From Owenia fusiformis (lineage: Eukaryota > Annelida > Polychaeta > Sabellida > Oweniidae), in assembly GCA_903813345.2 (NCBI GenBank), contig CAIIXF020000011.1, positions 36,490,166-36,554,165 on the forward strand: 64,000 nt of DNA, read 5' to 3'. The translations under genes were made by a program, and so were the position numbers. Below the pieces are notes generated by a model. That model was not told the origin of the DNA. It made no database searches and was given only the letters and a program-made list of their open reading frames with translations. Positions 11,185 to 23,579 of the stretch are shown in pieces (the stretch's first letter is position 1; each line of letters begins with the position of its first letter).

Positions 11185-12157
11185 TAGTACAAATGATCAT
11201 GGTCACTAAAGAAGACAATGTGAGCATTTTAGTCAGTAGAGATTCGCAGTCAAATAATCAACTGTTTAATTCTAGCATACCATTTACCAATTGTTTCAAG
11301 AAGTCGTTCAAGTGCATGACACAAAATAATAATTGTTAACCACGGTTGAACTGAGCAATGTTGACAGTTCAATCAAATTAAGTTTATATATTGAAATGGA
11401 GCATAACACGAGGGGTGATCTCACATTTATGTCACACATTTAGTTTTGAGCCAGTCTGGGACATTTCAGTTAGATTTGAACTTTTTGATATGCAACAAGT
11501 GTTGTGTTGTTTAAAATATATTGCTGACTGGTAACACATAAACGGTAAGTATTCTGATGTATGGTTGGGGTTTGCAGGTCAATATGAGAAAACATTGTGG
11601 AAGAAGGGGTTGGTGAGAGAAGGGAACACCCTACTCCATATGGACAACGCACCTGTCCAAAGATCTCAAAATGTTCAGAATACAATATCCCTGGACCTCA
11701 ATTGAGCCCTTGACCAATGCACCATTTTGTCCAGATCTGCCCACATGTGACTTATTTATTTCTATACTAGTATTACTAATTCCTATAGAGAAAGGAAGCA
11801 GGTTTATTGACATTGATGAAACAAAACAAGCTGTGCCACTGCATCTTGCTTCCACGTCAGAGAATGGATTCGGCCTTGTCTCACAATCTTGGGTTAAGAT
11901 GATGAGGAAGTGTGTACATATAGCACTTGATGGAACCTATGCAGAGGGCCCTGTAGAATGAATGTGGCATGAATACCACATAGTGATGATAAATTATTCA
12001 AAATCAAATATGTCATATCAAAATGGTGTAATTCATGACGATCATGGTTAGGTTTGTTCAGCCTGCATTCAACTGCATTGCATGTTAAACAAGCTAAAGT
12101 AGCTTCAGAATGTGTGACGTTATGTCGGTCCTGGGGTACCTATACCTCCTTCACGGA

Positions 12158-12163
12158 AATAAA
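12158..12163 (+). terminator. Distal poly(A) signal AATAAA
   Basis: AATAAA in GGAAATAAAGATAT followed by T-rich sequence; the likely distal end of SHPRH. Confidence 0.45.
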
Positions 12164-12682
12164 GATATATCAAAATATATTACATGTTTTGCTATCAAAT
12201 CTTCAGAGTTGATAGATTATTGAATGATGTATCACTGGTGAAAAAATCAAATTGGTCAATAAAAAACATCTGTGTAAAAAAAAGTCCATTACTTATTGAT
12301 CACCCTTCGTACTATACACTATTTTGTCATTGAAATGGAATGTATTACTTTTGTACTAAATTCAATAATTCTGGCTCTAAAAGTGAGCTAAACATAGTTG
12401 AATGTGAAGTCACTAAAATCATGGGCTATGGTGTAAACTACAATCCTTGAACAACAATAGGATGGTTATCTGCAATAGAAGGGTATTCATGTGAAATGTT
12501 CGGGTATTGACCTTCATTACATGTACATGTATATCGTCTAACTTTCTGGTGTATCATGTAAATCATAAAACTGATCTCTTACCTCACAAATAAATGTGTT
12601 ACATCTGATATAAAGGTTCTTGCATGAGAACCTGTTCAAGATTGTCCATTCATGATGAGATTCTTTCAGTTGAAAAAGAGAT

Positions 12683-12785
12683 TTATGGGGTACAGTGTAC
12701 CGATGAGGATTTATGGGGTACAGTGTACCGATGAGGATTTATGGGGGACAGTGTAAAGATGGGTACAGTGTATACGGATGGAGAA
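12683..12785 (+). repeat. Short tandem repeat, about 29 bp x3
   Basis: TTTATGGGGTACAGTG and TACCGATGAGGA recur three times, the last copy diverged. Confidence 0.85.
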
Positions 12786-13274
12786 ATATAAAATGGGGCT
12801 ACATGTAATTTGTATTATTGACTTTAGAATAAATTTATTATTTCAATTTTAATTTTCGTATTGCGTTTTTGTGCCACCCTATATCATAAAAATGTGCCAT
12901 ACTTTCACTCTCGTTATCTCCGAAACCCTCTTGCGTCAGTTTCTAGAAAATGTACACACTGGAAAGCCATCGTGTATACAGTTGTATGTAAAAACAGACC
13001 AGATTCAAAAACTCATTATCCGAACATTTCAATATGCACGGTTGGCATGGGATGGCGCGTGGTCTTGCCGAAAGACAAGTCATTTTCTGGGTCGGGCAAA
13101 AATGGGAGAGAAGGCCACGATCGAGAAGTTTTACGTATTTTTGGAATTTACCTTTGTCGTTCACTAAAATGTATGAGGGTTTTCCAGCACCAACAAAATG
13201 CAAGAAACCATCAACTTCTATGTAAACAAACTTGATTTTTGGTACAGTCTGAAAAATATGCCAGCATTCTTAAG

Positions 13275-13904
13275 AAGGAGGGAAAGTATCACAACAGACA
13301 CTGACCGATTTTGGACAGTCATATATTGGATTTTAGCTATTTTCTGAGGATTTAAACAGGTGCATAGATGATAAAATGATGAAACTGGGGAGGTGCAAAC
13401 AACCCATCACATGTTTTTTCTGAAATGTCCTGATTTTCAACCCCTTCCATCCCTGCTTTTTCAATTTTTTGCATCAATTATAAAGTGAAAAACAAAAAAC
13501 AATATTCCCCATGTTATTTTCCCATAGGGAAAACTCATGCGATCCATTACTTTCAGCTAATTTTGGTCACCCATAATGGATATCTTTAAAACCCCTGGAG
13601 GAATTATTTATTCCTTTAAAGGGTTTAATTGTGTGTCAAAACGCAACATATTGATGCAACAAAAATTGGAAAAACAGGGATGGAAGGGGTTGAAAGTTAG
13701 GACAACATTTCAGAAAAAACATGTGGATGGGTTGTTTGCATCTTCCCTGTCTCAAAGTCAAAATTATTTTATCATCTCTAAGAGTGCTTTTCATGGAGAT
13801 AATGCATTGGCCTAACATATGCACCTGTTTTAATCCTGAGAAAATAGCCAAAATTGAACATTATGACTGTTTGAAATCTGTTGCGGTACTTTCCCTCCTC
13901 CTTT
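13275..13904. mobile_element. Palindromic MITE, AAAGGA-ended family (copy)
   Basis: Imperfect inverted ends AAGGAGGGAAAGTA and TACTTTCCCTCCTCCTT. The two halves mirror each other (ACAGGTGCATA near 13360 against its complement near 13820). The core has CATGTTATTTTCCCATAGG. Related copies lie at 32458-33148 and 60671-61397. Short frames in it are not genes. Confidence 0.75.
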
Positions 13905-14715
13905 CGATGCTTCTCTGCCATGTTATTTTCAAAAAGATTAATATTTCTGAAACTCGTTAAATTACAAGAGGCCGCGGGTTTATTGCACAAAAAACTAAAT
14001 ACCTGTTATCCGAAATATACAAATGTCTTTTGTGTACAATATCTGAGACTAACATAGATGATGGTCTCAGACAATATGAATATATTTTCCACTCTATCTA
14101 CAATGTATGTACCATAGATAGAGCCCATGGGTTTACTGGCGCAATAAAACAGTGAAATGGACTTTATACATCGATCGTCATTTATGCTGTTCTCTAAGTT
14201 ATTTGTTTTTGGCTAATATTTGCACAAAAGAAACGGTAAATAGTAGGTTCGGCCATGCAGCCGAAGGTAAGCCATACAACCGAAGGTAAGCCATACAACC
14301 GAAATTTGCCGATTCAATCTGACAGAGAATGCCGAGCCTCTCTTTTTGACCAATTAGAGACGTCCATTTCACATTCGTGGTACCCTCGGTCAACTTCGTT
14401 TGCAAAGAAAATCTTCGGTTATCTCCGGCTTTTCTTGAGGTATCTTCGGTTGCAAGCCAAAAGTCGACACGTATATAATTGACTGCGTGAGTGACGTGTT
14501 TTTTACACAGTGAGCCTCTTCAGATGTAAAATCATTCTTCTTTTCACCGATTTCATAATACAAAATTAGCATTTGTAATTATGACTTTAGCAGTTTCAAT
14601 GTTAGAGACAACGTATATTCATGAAGTAAAATAAATAAACCAGTAGGCCTATATAAATCAATACCACTTCCCAGAACTTGAAATCGCTCAGAATGTCTCG
14701 AAAATCCAAAGTAAT

Positions 14716-14942
14716 ATATGAGGCAAGGATGGTTGGCTCCCAGAATCCAAACAATGAAAACGTCTTAATGTCACGTCGTTATTTTCTGAAATAATAACCG
14801 AGTATAAATTCATAATAAACAGTTCAGAAGATTCGAACCAATATCTCGATCATTTCTTGTGAGTTTTAGAATTTTTCGTTAGGACTGCTCATATGGGACA
14901 GAATATCGATGTTGCAATCTGGGAGCCAATCCTCCTTGATAT
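14716..14942. mobile_element. Small MITE with GGCTCCCAG ends
   Basis: Inverted ends ATATGAGGCAAGGATGGTT..GGCTCCCAGA and TCTGGGAGCCAATCC..TTGATAT. A related element is at 47192-47485. Confidence 0.65.
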
Positions 14943-15339
14943 GAAGGACGTTATTATAACCTTATAAAATCCAGGCTGGTAATAACCTTGATATCTTCAA
15001 ATTAACAAGAATCGATTCTACAACATGATAAGCGATATAAATTTTATTGCCTCATCCACCATAACATACCTTGTATTTTCATTACGGGGATTCCCCTATT
15101 AGCAACTAAACGCAACGTGTTATTTTCTTACTGCATCACGTCGAATTTAGAATCTTTAGCTAGAGAGACAAAGAGGCGTTGGACTTACTGCTCCATTCGA
15201 CAAGGAAAGAACATTACAAAGTCCCGAACAAAGTACAAACGAGCATTACATCATTAGAATAAGGAATAACAATCTCAATCATCTGATCATAGGTCAAACG
15301 ATTCACAACTAACATTGGTTCAGACAACAGAAGTCCGGT

Positions 15340-15410
15340 ATGAATGCGATGTGCCATTTCGGCGGTTTGCTAGTGGTATTGTCGTTGGTGTGGCAATCTC
15401 GAGCGGCAAG
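15340..15410 (+). CDS. Secreted protein exon 1 (signal peptide)
   Basis: 23 codons plus two bases. It starts at ATG 15340; a second in-frame ATG is three codons on. It encodes the signal peptide and ends GCGGCAAG|GTATAT. Confidence 0.7.
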
Positions 15411-16562
15411 GTATATCTAATATCAGTCAGGGGGGGGGGGTGCGATCGCCAAAAAATTCGGTTTTCACTCAGGGGGTGCGATTGTGGCATAAACAAGCCA
15501 AAAGAAGATTTATTTTGGATTTTACAAAAATTGTTGCAACTTCCTTCAAAATTTGAAGCTCTTTTCTTCTTCTTTTTCATGGTTTTATTTTTTATTGGTT
15601 ATGGGGGCATCCCCCCTGGCTACGCCTATGTGATGTATATGGTGTGGAAAATTCCTTTTAATAATGTATACGTACAAATATATTGAATCATGACCACAGC
15701 ATTTGCAAATCCAATTTAGAAATACTTCTGTTTTAGGTACGAACACATGAGATTATTCAAATGGAGGGAGTTCGAGGTTGATGGCATATTCGAAACAAAT
15801 GGTGATAAATCTTATGTCGAATCTTTGAACGATGCAATAGATGAAGTAAATCCATTCCTGAATGATGCGATACGAAAACTTGACCACTGGATAGCAGTGA
15901 ACGAAAAGGTCGAAAACATCCAGTACTATTTAGAAGAAGGATTGAAACATTTTGATACAATAGGCAAAATAGAGAACGCTATTAGGCTTGTTATGAAAGG
16001 AAGATTGAGTGCAGTGGAACCAAATCTAGCCTGGTCGTATGGAATGTGTCTTTACGGAGTCTGTAGCTCAAATGTTAATTTCCAAGTAAAATTCGTTTCT
16101 GGAAATGGACTTAGAGTCGCTGCAACTGTAGATCGGGCCTTCATGTTTAGTTATATTCCTATTAAGGTCAGCGCCTCTGGATCATTGACCATCGGAGAGA
16201 AATATAAACTTAAAGCGGGTCCCTTAGACTTCAGAATCCCTTTGATCAGAACGTATGTAAGAGCATATGCCTCTTTGGGTCACGATGGCGTTGTAGTAGA
16301 TGGCGAAATGGAGGTCTTTGGTGGTGGATTGGCTAGAGGCGGGTTCCGTGGCTCTATTGATAATACTGGGCTTAAGGTTAGTGGTAGATTTGAAGCCCTG
16401 GGAACTGGTTTAGAAGTTGATGCGCAAGCAAGTTGGACAGATGGACTTGAGGCGAAGGTTTCATTGACAATTCCGATGATAGGAACATTTGACCTATCTC
16501 TTCGTATTCCAAACCCATTTTCATGGCTATGGTCAGGCTCCTCCCATCGTTACTTAAATTAA
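15340..16562 (+). CDS. Secreted protein of unknown family (two exons)
   Basis: Exons 15340-15410 and 15737-16562 join in phase 2 (AG|G = Arg) to 298 residues plus stop. Exon 1 encodes a clear signal peptide: a start MNAMCHFGG, a hydrophobic core LLVVLSLVW, then QSRAA with a plausible cleavage site. The donor AAG|GTATAT and acceptor CTGTTTTAG fit. Residues about 28-120 are acidic and helical (NDAIDEVNPFLNDAIRKLD). From about 120 to 285 the chain alternates hydrophobic and polar residues as in beta sheet, rich in glycine, with one close cysteine pair (CLYGVC) that may form a disulfide. The C-terminus is IPNPFSWLWSG. I recognise no family; it may be an extracellular or secretory-pathway protein. 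A single-exon model starting at 15747 is possible but would lose the signal peptide. AATAAA lies 305 bases after the stop. Confidence 0.75.
15737..16562 (+). CDS. Secreted protein exon 2 (mature chain)
   Basis: Starts after TTCTGTTTTAG and runs open for 275 codons to TAA at 16560-16562. Codon use is balanced and unlike the AT-rich surroundings, which supports real coding. Confidence 0.85.
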
Positions 16563-16866
16563 CATACCTGCATACGCTTACTACACAAAGCGCAAGGAGC
16601 TAGAACTGGCAATCCCGTGATCAGATCTACAGGGGTGACAAAATTGCAATCAACATTTAAATTTGACCTACATGTATCAATTCTTCACAATCTCAAATAC
16701 AAATATCTCCTAAATGATTCGCGATATGTTATGAAATCGGTGAGGTCATTATTAGGTTTCGAAGTGCAAAAATGGGGGAAAATGTTTAAATTCTTCCAAA
16801 TAATAAAAATGGTAACCATAATTATTAAAAAATAATACATTATTAAAAAATCTTCATTTTTCCTCA

Positions 16867-16872
16867 AATAAA
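16867..16872 (+). terminator. Poly(A) signal AATAAA for the secreted-protein gene
   Basis: CAAATAAAG 305 bases downstream of the stop codon; the only nearby AATAAA on this strand. Confidence 0.5.
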
Positions 16873-18522
16873 GAATGCACCTTGGTGATTTTTAAAACAT
16901 AAACCAAGGAATGACATTGAGGCCCAAAAATTGTTTAGCTTGCTCACTAGATCTGATTCTCTCTTTAATTTGCTCTATTTGCTCTCAGCAAATTAATGGA
17001 AAGACAAAATATTAAATTCAAAAGTACGACATAACAAACGAATAACATGATAAATGACCATTGGTGTAAGCAGTAGTACCTCCTATTACATTGTGTGTTA
17101 AATTGCTTCAGTCGTTGCGATTCCACAAGAAGCTTCGAGATTAAATGAAGATCAAAACGAAGATTTTTGTACCAGTCTAACAATTTAGCAGTGTAAAAAG
17201 GAGTATCGTTAAAATAGGTCAGCAGCTGAGCAAATTTAAAAAAATAAGTTTGTCCCCTAAGTTTCTCACTGGATTCATGTAGAGCAAGGTCTTGGGCTTA
17301 TTTTGAGCTTGGGTTCTCTGTCCTAGCCCCGGCAACGAATGTGAAAAATGGTCCTATAGGTGGCGCCCCCTACAATTCACCCCCAAACTTAAAACTAATT
17401 ATTATTTTCATAACTGAAACATAAAGACATCTCAAATAGCTTAAATTGATCAATGGTACATTAAAGTATGCATTAAAAATTTTTTCAATGTGTGAAAATC
17501 ATAATTTATGGAGAAATAGTTGATTAACCCCTTAAAACGCCCCCTATTTTTTAGGGGATACTTAAGTTAACTACCGTAACTTTTGTTTTATTCAGGATTT
17601 GGGCTTAAAAATATTCCTGAATATGTACAATTATAGTGTTGAGAGACTGCAGTAACCCTATGTTCATAGCTTTATAACTTTTTGAGAAAAAAAATAAAAC
17701 GTATTTCCATATAATTTGGATTTGTATTGTTTTCAGATAAACCATCATCTATACTTTTTAACTTACTTTCCACACCTTATACCCATGCATAGTATTGATA
17801 GTTTTCTTTCATTTTAGACCAATATAGATGACTGGAGTGTATAATAGTTTATAATAATAAATAATAAAATAAAATTTAAGCAGAAATAATTGATTTACCC
17901 CTTAAAATGCCCCCTATTTTAAAGAGTGTGTGTGGGAGACTAAGGAAATATTTTTGAAATTCACATGCATTGAAAGCTTATGATGTTTGGCAATGAATGT
18001 TTTAATATGCTGGTATTCATAATGGTGAGTTTAATATTAATAGCAAGTGTAAACCATCCAACATTTCTGAATAAAAGCAAAATTATAATCGATTTTACAT
18101 CATGAGACAACACCAAACCTGATATATTTCCTAGCGACCATTAAGTCCATGTTTTCACCAAGATCCACAATCCAATAACTGAGTTTTAAATACTCTAGCA
18201 TGCATTCCAAGAGGATGAACCAATGTATGGGCTTATATAATTAAAGATTCAATCTCTCCTTGCAGGTTACTTACTAACATGTAAAGTAATTAAAACAATT
18301 ACTACTTAACATATATTGTTTTTTGGATTGTGCTGTTACAATGACTGAATTGTGCTGACACAATCACGTCAACACAATCAAGAGGTACATTTATTTATCT
18401 TTGTTTGCTTCATCAAGTGATCTGAAAGATGAGAAGTAATAATGCACATACAGGGTATTTCATATCTTTGCACCCCCCCATGAACTCATACATCTAGCAT
18501 TGCTACCCTATCATTTTATGTA

Positions 18523-18979
18523 TCATATCGAAAGTTACATAAGATTGCAAAGTTTCAGAATCGAGGTATATCGCTGAAAAAAGATACATTGTATCAAAGA
18601 TTGCGGGTACGGGGTCATTTAGAGGGCATTTCCTGGTGATTTTTGGACCCAGGCCGGTGATCTGTGCACTTTTTCTCATATCCATTTTTAATTATAGAGG
18701 TTGCACCAGGGTCCCTGGCCTCTCCATTAGCCACTGCAAGAATCCTATCTATACATCTTTGCGCATAACTGTCACACTCATGTGCACTGAACTCTGCTAT
18801 GATGACAACTGTTTGAAATTTGCAATACAGAAACTCAATTTCCCCTTAAAAGTGCCTTCAAACTGACCAGAAATTCCCCTCGAAATGACCCGTACACACA
18901 TACTTTGATACAGCATTTCTTTTTTCAGGGATACCGCTGGATTCTGAAACTTTGCAATCTTATGTAACTTTCCATATAA
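18523..18979. mobile_element. Nested palindromic MITE
   Basis: GAAAGTTACATAAGATTGC.. at 18529 is mirrored by ..GCAATCTTATGTAACTTTC at 18953-18972, about 45-bp arms. Lies inside the 17.2-22.6 kb foldback element. Confidence 0.7.
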
Positions 18980-19194
18980 GGAGCAAAATATATATAACAT
19001 GATGGTGTGGCAATATGACATGTATGAGTTTATTGGGGATGTATACATATGAAACACCGTATGCACATAAAGTTAAAGTGTACAGATATAAATATTTTTC
19101 CATACAAAGAAAGATATTTACTGGTTGTGTTGTAGTGATTGTGCCAACAAAACCCAGTAAATTGTGTCAGCACAATACAAAAATGATAAATAGA

Positions 19195-20320
19195 TATCCA
19201 ATTAGCTCTTCTATAGCCTTTGGTGATTATGGAGGTGCTTTAATAGCCCCCTTTTATTCCTTAATATCTTTACTGATAACCAGTATGCCATGGTTGTGCT
19301 TTAATAACCCCCATTGATTCCTTAGTAGCCCTTGGGGACTGCTTAGAATGCTTGGTGTCTGGTTGTGCTTTAATAACCCCTATTGATTCCTTAGTAGCCC
19401 TTGGGGACTACTTAGAATGCTTGGTGTTGTTTTAGTAATCCTGTTTGGTTCTTTAATAGCTTTAGTAATGGCCTTAGTGATAAGATCGCATGCCCTGGTT
19501 GTGCTTTAATAACCCTTATTGGTTCATCAATAGTCTAGGCAATAACCTATGTATATCCTGGTTGTGCTTTAAACATATGGTTCCTAAAAGACCTTTGTGA
19601 TTCTTCTGTATGCTTGGTTGTGCTTTGATTTCCCCCATTGGTTCATAAAATAGCCTTAGCAATTACCAACATGTAGTATGCCCTGGTTGTGGTTTAATAC
19701 ACCAAATTGGTTCCTTAAGTTGGTCGTCTGGTTGTGCTTTAAACATATGTTTCCTAAAAGACCTTTTTGATGCTTGGTTGTGCTTAACTCCTATCAGGTT
19801 CATGAAATAACCTTAGCAATAACTGACTATGGCTGGTTGTGGTTTAATATCCCAAATTGGTTCCTTTTAAAGTGATAACCTAGTATGCCCTGATTGGCTC
19901 TGATTGAACTTTGATACCCAAAATTGGGTCCTTAATAACATTAAGTGATTCCTCAGTTTGCTTAGTGATGCTTTAATAATCCCTATTGGTTGCTAAATCT
20001 GCCCTAGTACTCCCTAATATGCCTTGCTGGTGCTTTGATAGCCACAATTGGTACTTTAATATCCATTAGTGATTCCCAAAGATGCCCTTGTGCTTTTGTC
20101 ACCCACATTGGTTCCATGTAGCCTCTAGCGATTCCCTAGTATACCCAGGAAGTGTTTAAATTCATAGCTCTTGGAGACCCTAGTATGCCTTGTGGTGCTG
20201 CAGTATTCCTTCATGGTTTCCTAGATACCCTGATTGGTTCGATGGGCTTTCTCTTGAAAGCTCATGATGGTTCCAAGTAGGTCATCATGGTGTTCTGTTA
20301 GCCCCTAAAGAGCACTACAA
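19195..20320 (+). repeat. Degenerate tandem repeat inside the foldback element
   Basis: Motifs TGGTTGTGCTTTAATA, ACCCCCATTGGTTCCTTA and TAGTATGCCCTGG recur at roughly 60-70 bp, heavily diverged. Confidence 0.75.
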
Positions 20321-22576
20321 GGCATATTAGGAAGCACTAATGGGTATTTAGAAACTAATTAAAGCTCTCTGGGTATACTAAGTAATTGATAAGGGATATA
20401 ATGAAACAAATATGGGGTATTATGGCACAACCAGTGCATATTATGATAGCACTAAGGCTATAAAATAACCAAAGAACCAAAAAAGGATATTACAGCACCT
20501 CTTTCAGTCTTTAGCTTACTAGGGGTTCAGTTAAGACTATTGAAAAACCAACTAGGGATATGGTATGTGTAATAATATTTTTGTATTGTGCTGACCTTAT
20601 TGACTGGGTTGTGCTGGCACAATTCCTGCAACACAACCAATAAATACCTTTCTTTGTTTATGGAGAAATATTAATGCATGTACACTTTAAACAAATATAT
20701 AATTATTTCTCATCTTCCTGACCAATAGAAACAAAGATACAACATACGAAGAAAAATACTTTCTGCTGGTTGTGTTATGATGATTCTTCGAAAAAACATA
20801 CATACAGTATCACAGTGACATCAGATTAATAAGTTCATGCATTACTTACAACACTTTCTAAAAGCTTGATTAGACGGTAATTACAGTTACCACTTCCCTT
20901 GCACTTACAAAACATGCAACAATTAATTTTGTTCAGTTCACATAATCTGTTTTGTACCACACTTACTATAATAAATTAGATGGAAGTAGAAATAATCTTG
21001 ATTTGCGCCATTAAAAATTAAAAATTCAGTCAAAGTGATATCATATTTGAAATCTACATGTAAAATTACATCTAGGAATGTGTTTTTGCAACTTTGAAAA
21101 TTTAATTTTCTTTGAAAATGCAATTTCTAGGTCAAAGAGATTCTCCATAGAGTCCCATGTTAATAAAATCACAAGAAGTGAAATATCTTTGCTTGTATTG
21201 GACAGATAATATTTTCTTTTACTGGGCATATTTTTTAATTTGTACTGTATATAACTATCAGATACATAAGGTGATATAAAAATTGAAACACTAAAGCTGA
21301 TGAATATTCAAGTTTAGGGGAACTTTCTAATACCCTGCCATGTTCGGCCCAGAATTAGCCTCCCAGCGGTGAAACTGGTAACTGCCTATTCGCATCTGGT
21401 TTATTACATTGTAAAATCAGATCATCAGGTGATATACAGAATATCCTTTGTATCAAGATCATTTTCAAGAACGAAGCCATATTCCAATGGGTCAAGGTGA
21501 GTATTTGATAAAGTCAGATACCGTTTTCACAAATGCCGGACATAACTGTCGCTTCAACTCTTTAATCACTTGGTCCTCGTTTTTCATGGGATTTTATCAT
21601 CACTAATTCTGTGCATGTATTAGCTCATGTGATGATGTATTATATGAAATCCAAACTTCTATCAAATGGGGTCGTGAATCGCCACAATATAGCGTCTTCG
21701 ATATCGTCAATGACAACAGAATCTGAATTTGAGATAATTTACAAAGACAACAGCATATGGTAAATTATTTATTTATTTAGGAGCAAAGGCAAGTCTTCAA
21801 ATTCAAGGATATTTGCAAGCCTAAATCTTGAACGAAACATACGTTACAGAAAGTTATAGAAGCTATGGTGTATGTATCCCTATATAAGGTGTGTTTTAAG
21901 AGGTAAATCAATAATTTCTGCTTAAATTTTTTATTATTATTTATTTTAAGTGAACTACAGTCATTTATATTGGTCTAAAATGAAAGAAAAGTATTAATAC
22001 TATGCATGGGTATAAGGTGTGGAAAGTAAGTTAAAAAGTATAGATAATGGTTTATCTGAAAATAATACAAATCCAAATTATATGGAAATACGTTTTATTT
22101 TTTTCTCAAAAAGTTATAAAGCTATGAACATAGGGTTACTGCAGTCTCTCAACACTATAATTGTACATATTCAGGAATATTTTTAAGCCCAAATCCTGAA
22201 TAACACAAAAGTTACGGAAGTTAACTTAAGTATCCCCTTTAAAATAGGGGGCGTTTTAAGGGGTTAATCAACTATTTCTCCATAAATTATGATTTTCACA
22301 CATTGAAAAAAAATTTAATGCATACTTTAATGTACCATTGATCAATTTAAGCTATTTGAGATGTCTTTATGTTTCAGTTATGAAAATAATAATCAGTTTT
22401 AAGTTTGGGGGTGAATTGTAGGGGGCGCCACCTATAGGACCATTTTTCACATTCGTTGCCAGGGCTAGGACAGAGAACCCAAGCTCAAAATAAGCCCGAG
22501 ACCTTGCTCTACATGAATCCAGTGAGAAACTTAGGGGACAAACTTATTTTTTTAAATTTGCTCAGCTGCTGACCTA

Positions 22577-23489
22577 AAAATGCTATGCCCTAATTTCGTA
22601 AAATATTTTTCAAGGTGCAGTTTTATAATTGTTATAATATTATACTATTTCGGTGTATTTAAAGATGCCAGCACTGACTTGTGCATAACGATCTGATAAC
22701 TTTCATTTTCTTGGTACCTATTTTATATATTGAACTAGTTAATAAAACTCCTATTGAACGTTTGATGTTAAATTATACCTTACAGGGCAGGACGGGTATA
22801 CTAAACGTTTAAAAGAGCTGTACAGTTTAAAACAAATGATGGTACTTCTTGTCTATATCAGTCGTATAAATAAAGTTATATACAAGTAGATATAACTATT
22901 TTATGTATCTATTTACTTTTAAAAGTATGTAAAATGCAGACTTCATGTATATACACATCACAGACACATCTCAGGAAGCACGTAGGGACTACAGGTAGTC
23001 CATCATCTACATTAATGATTTGCAAGGGGCTAACAAGCGCATTTACAACAAATACAATATGTGTATAATATAACAATGTATAGAATTTCTATAAATGGAT
23101 TTCAACTTCAGAAAATAACAGTAAAACAAGTTCAATACATTTCACCCATACGAGTCGGTCTTTATATGGGATTGTGTACAATGCGCTATAGCAACTCATA
23201 ATCGATGCATTGAACCCCTAGCATTAAACCTGGCCTTTTCATGAAAGAAAATAAATAAGTCAATATTGGAGATTAGCAGGCAAATGAGGAGAATTCTCCT
23301 AATCCGAATGTGTTAATAATTGAAGGATATAAGTTCACATGTAATATTTGGGATCGGGTACACTGGTCAAGTTAAGTGCAGGTGAAATTTTGAAACAAAA
23401 GGATCATAAGTTATAAATAAGAACTTATCAGTGAATACAGTAACGATTTACTACATTTACTACAATGGCAGAATGTGATAAATAAAAAC
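22577..23489 (+). other. Upstream region of the ITPR-like gene
   Basis: AT-rich, no coding or repeat feature recognised. It presumably holds the promoter; no TATA box at a fitting distance is evident. Confidence 0.4.
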
Positions 23490-23501
23490 CAAGATGGCGG
23501 G
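23490..23501 (+). promoter_or_regulatory. TISU/YY1-like element at the start codon
   Basis: CAAGATGGCGGG around ATG 23494 matches 11 of 12 bases of the TISU consensus SAASATGGCGGC, which couples YY1-type transcription initiation with cap-proximal translation from very short leaders. The match also gives the strongest start context in the exon. Confidence 0.55.
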
Positions 23502-23579
23502 TGACAGTTTATGTGTCGGAGACGTGGTCTGTTTATATTCTGAGGAGTCATACGGATTTGTGTTCAGCTACCAAACTAG
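23494..23579 (+). CDS. ITPR-like exon 1
   Basis: Start codon in a TISU context; 28 codons plus two bases. MAGDSLCVGDVVCLYSEES corresponds to the conserved IP3R opening 'GDIVSLYAE'. Donor CTAG|GTAAAT. Confidence 0.9.

Larger units (their letters stand above)
10701..12163 (+). other. SHPRH: SHPRH 3' untranslated region
   Basis: Sequence after the stop holds the rest of the 73-bp array, then about 1 kb without a supported gene. A 96-codon open frame (11671-11961) has no family match that I recognise. Two AATAAA signals are present, near 11179 and 12158. Confidence 0.6.
17217..22574. mobile_element. 5.36-kb foldback element with about 700-bp inverted ends, TA flanks
   Basis: Ends GGTCAGCAGCTGAGC and GCTCAGCTGCTGACC start long inverted repeats, about 17217-17920 against 21895-22574, nearly identical. 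TA sits on both sides (17215-17216, 22575-22576), as in Tc1/mariner-type insertion. Each end carries two copies of CCCCTTAAAA(C/T)GCCCCCTA text. I see no transposase. The interior has a nested MITE (18523-18979), a degenerate repeat (19195-20320) and several TTGTGCTGACACAAT-like short palindromes near 18.35, 19.13 and 20.6 kb. Confidence 0.85.

Noticed and set aside
11671-11961. 96-residue open frame as a separate gene
   Set aside because: Lies in the SHPRH 3' region, with an overlapping minus-strand frame and no recognisable family.
12861-13235. 124-residue open frame
   Set aside because: Three overlapping frames in the same stretch and no family signal.
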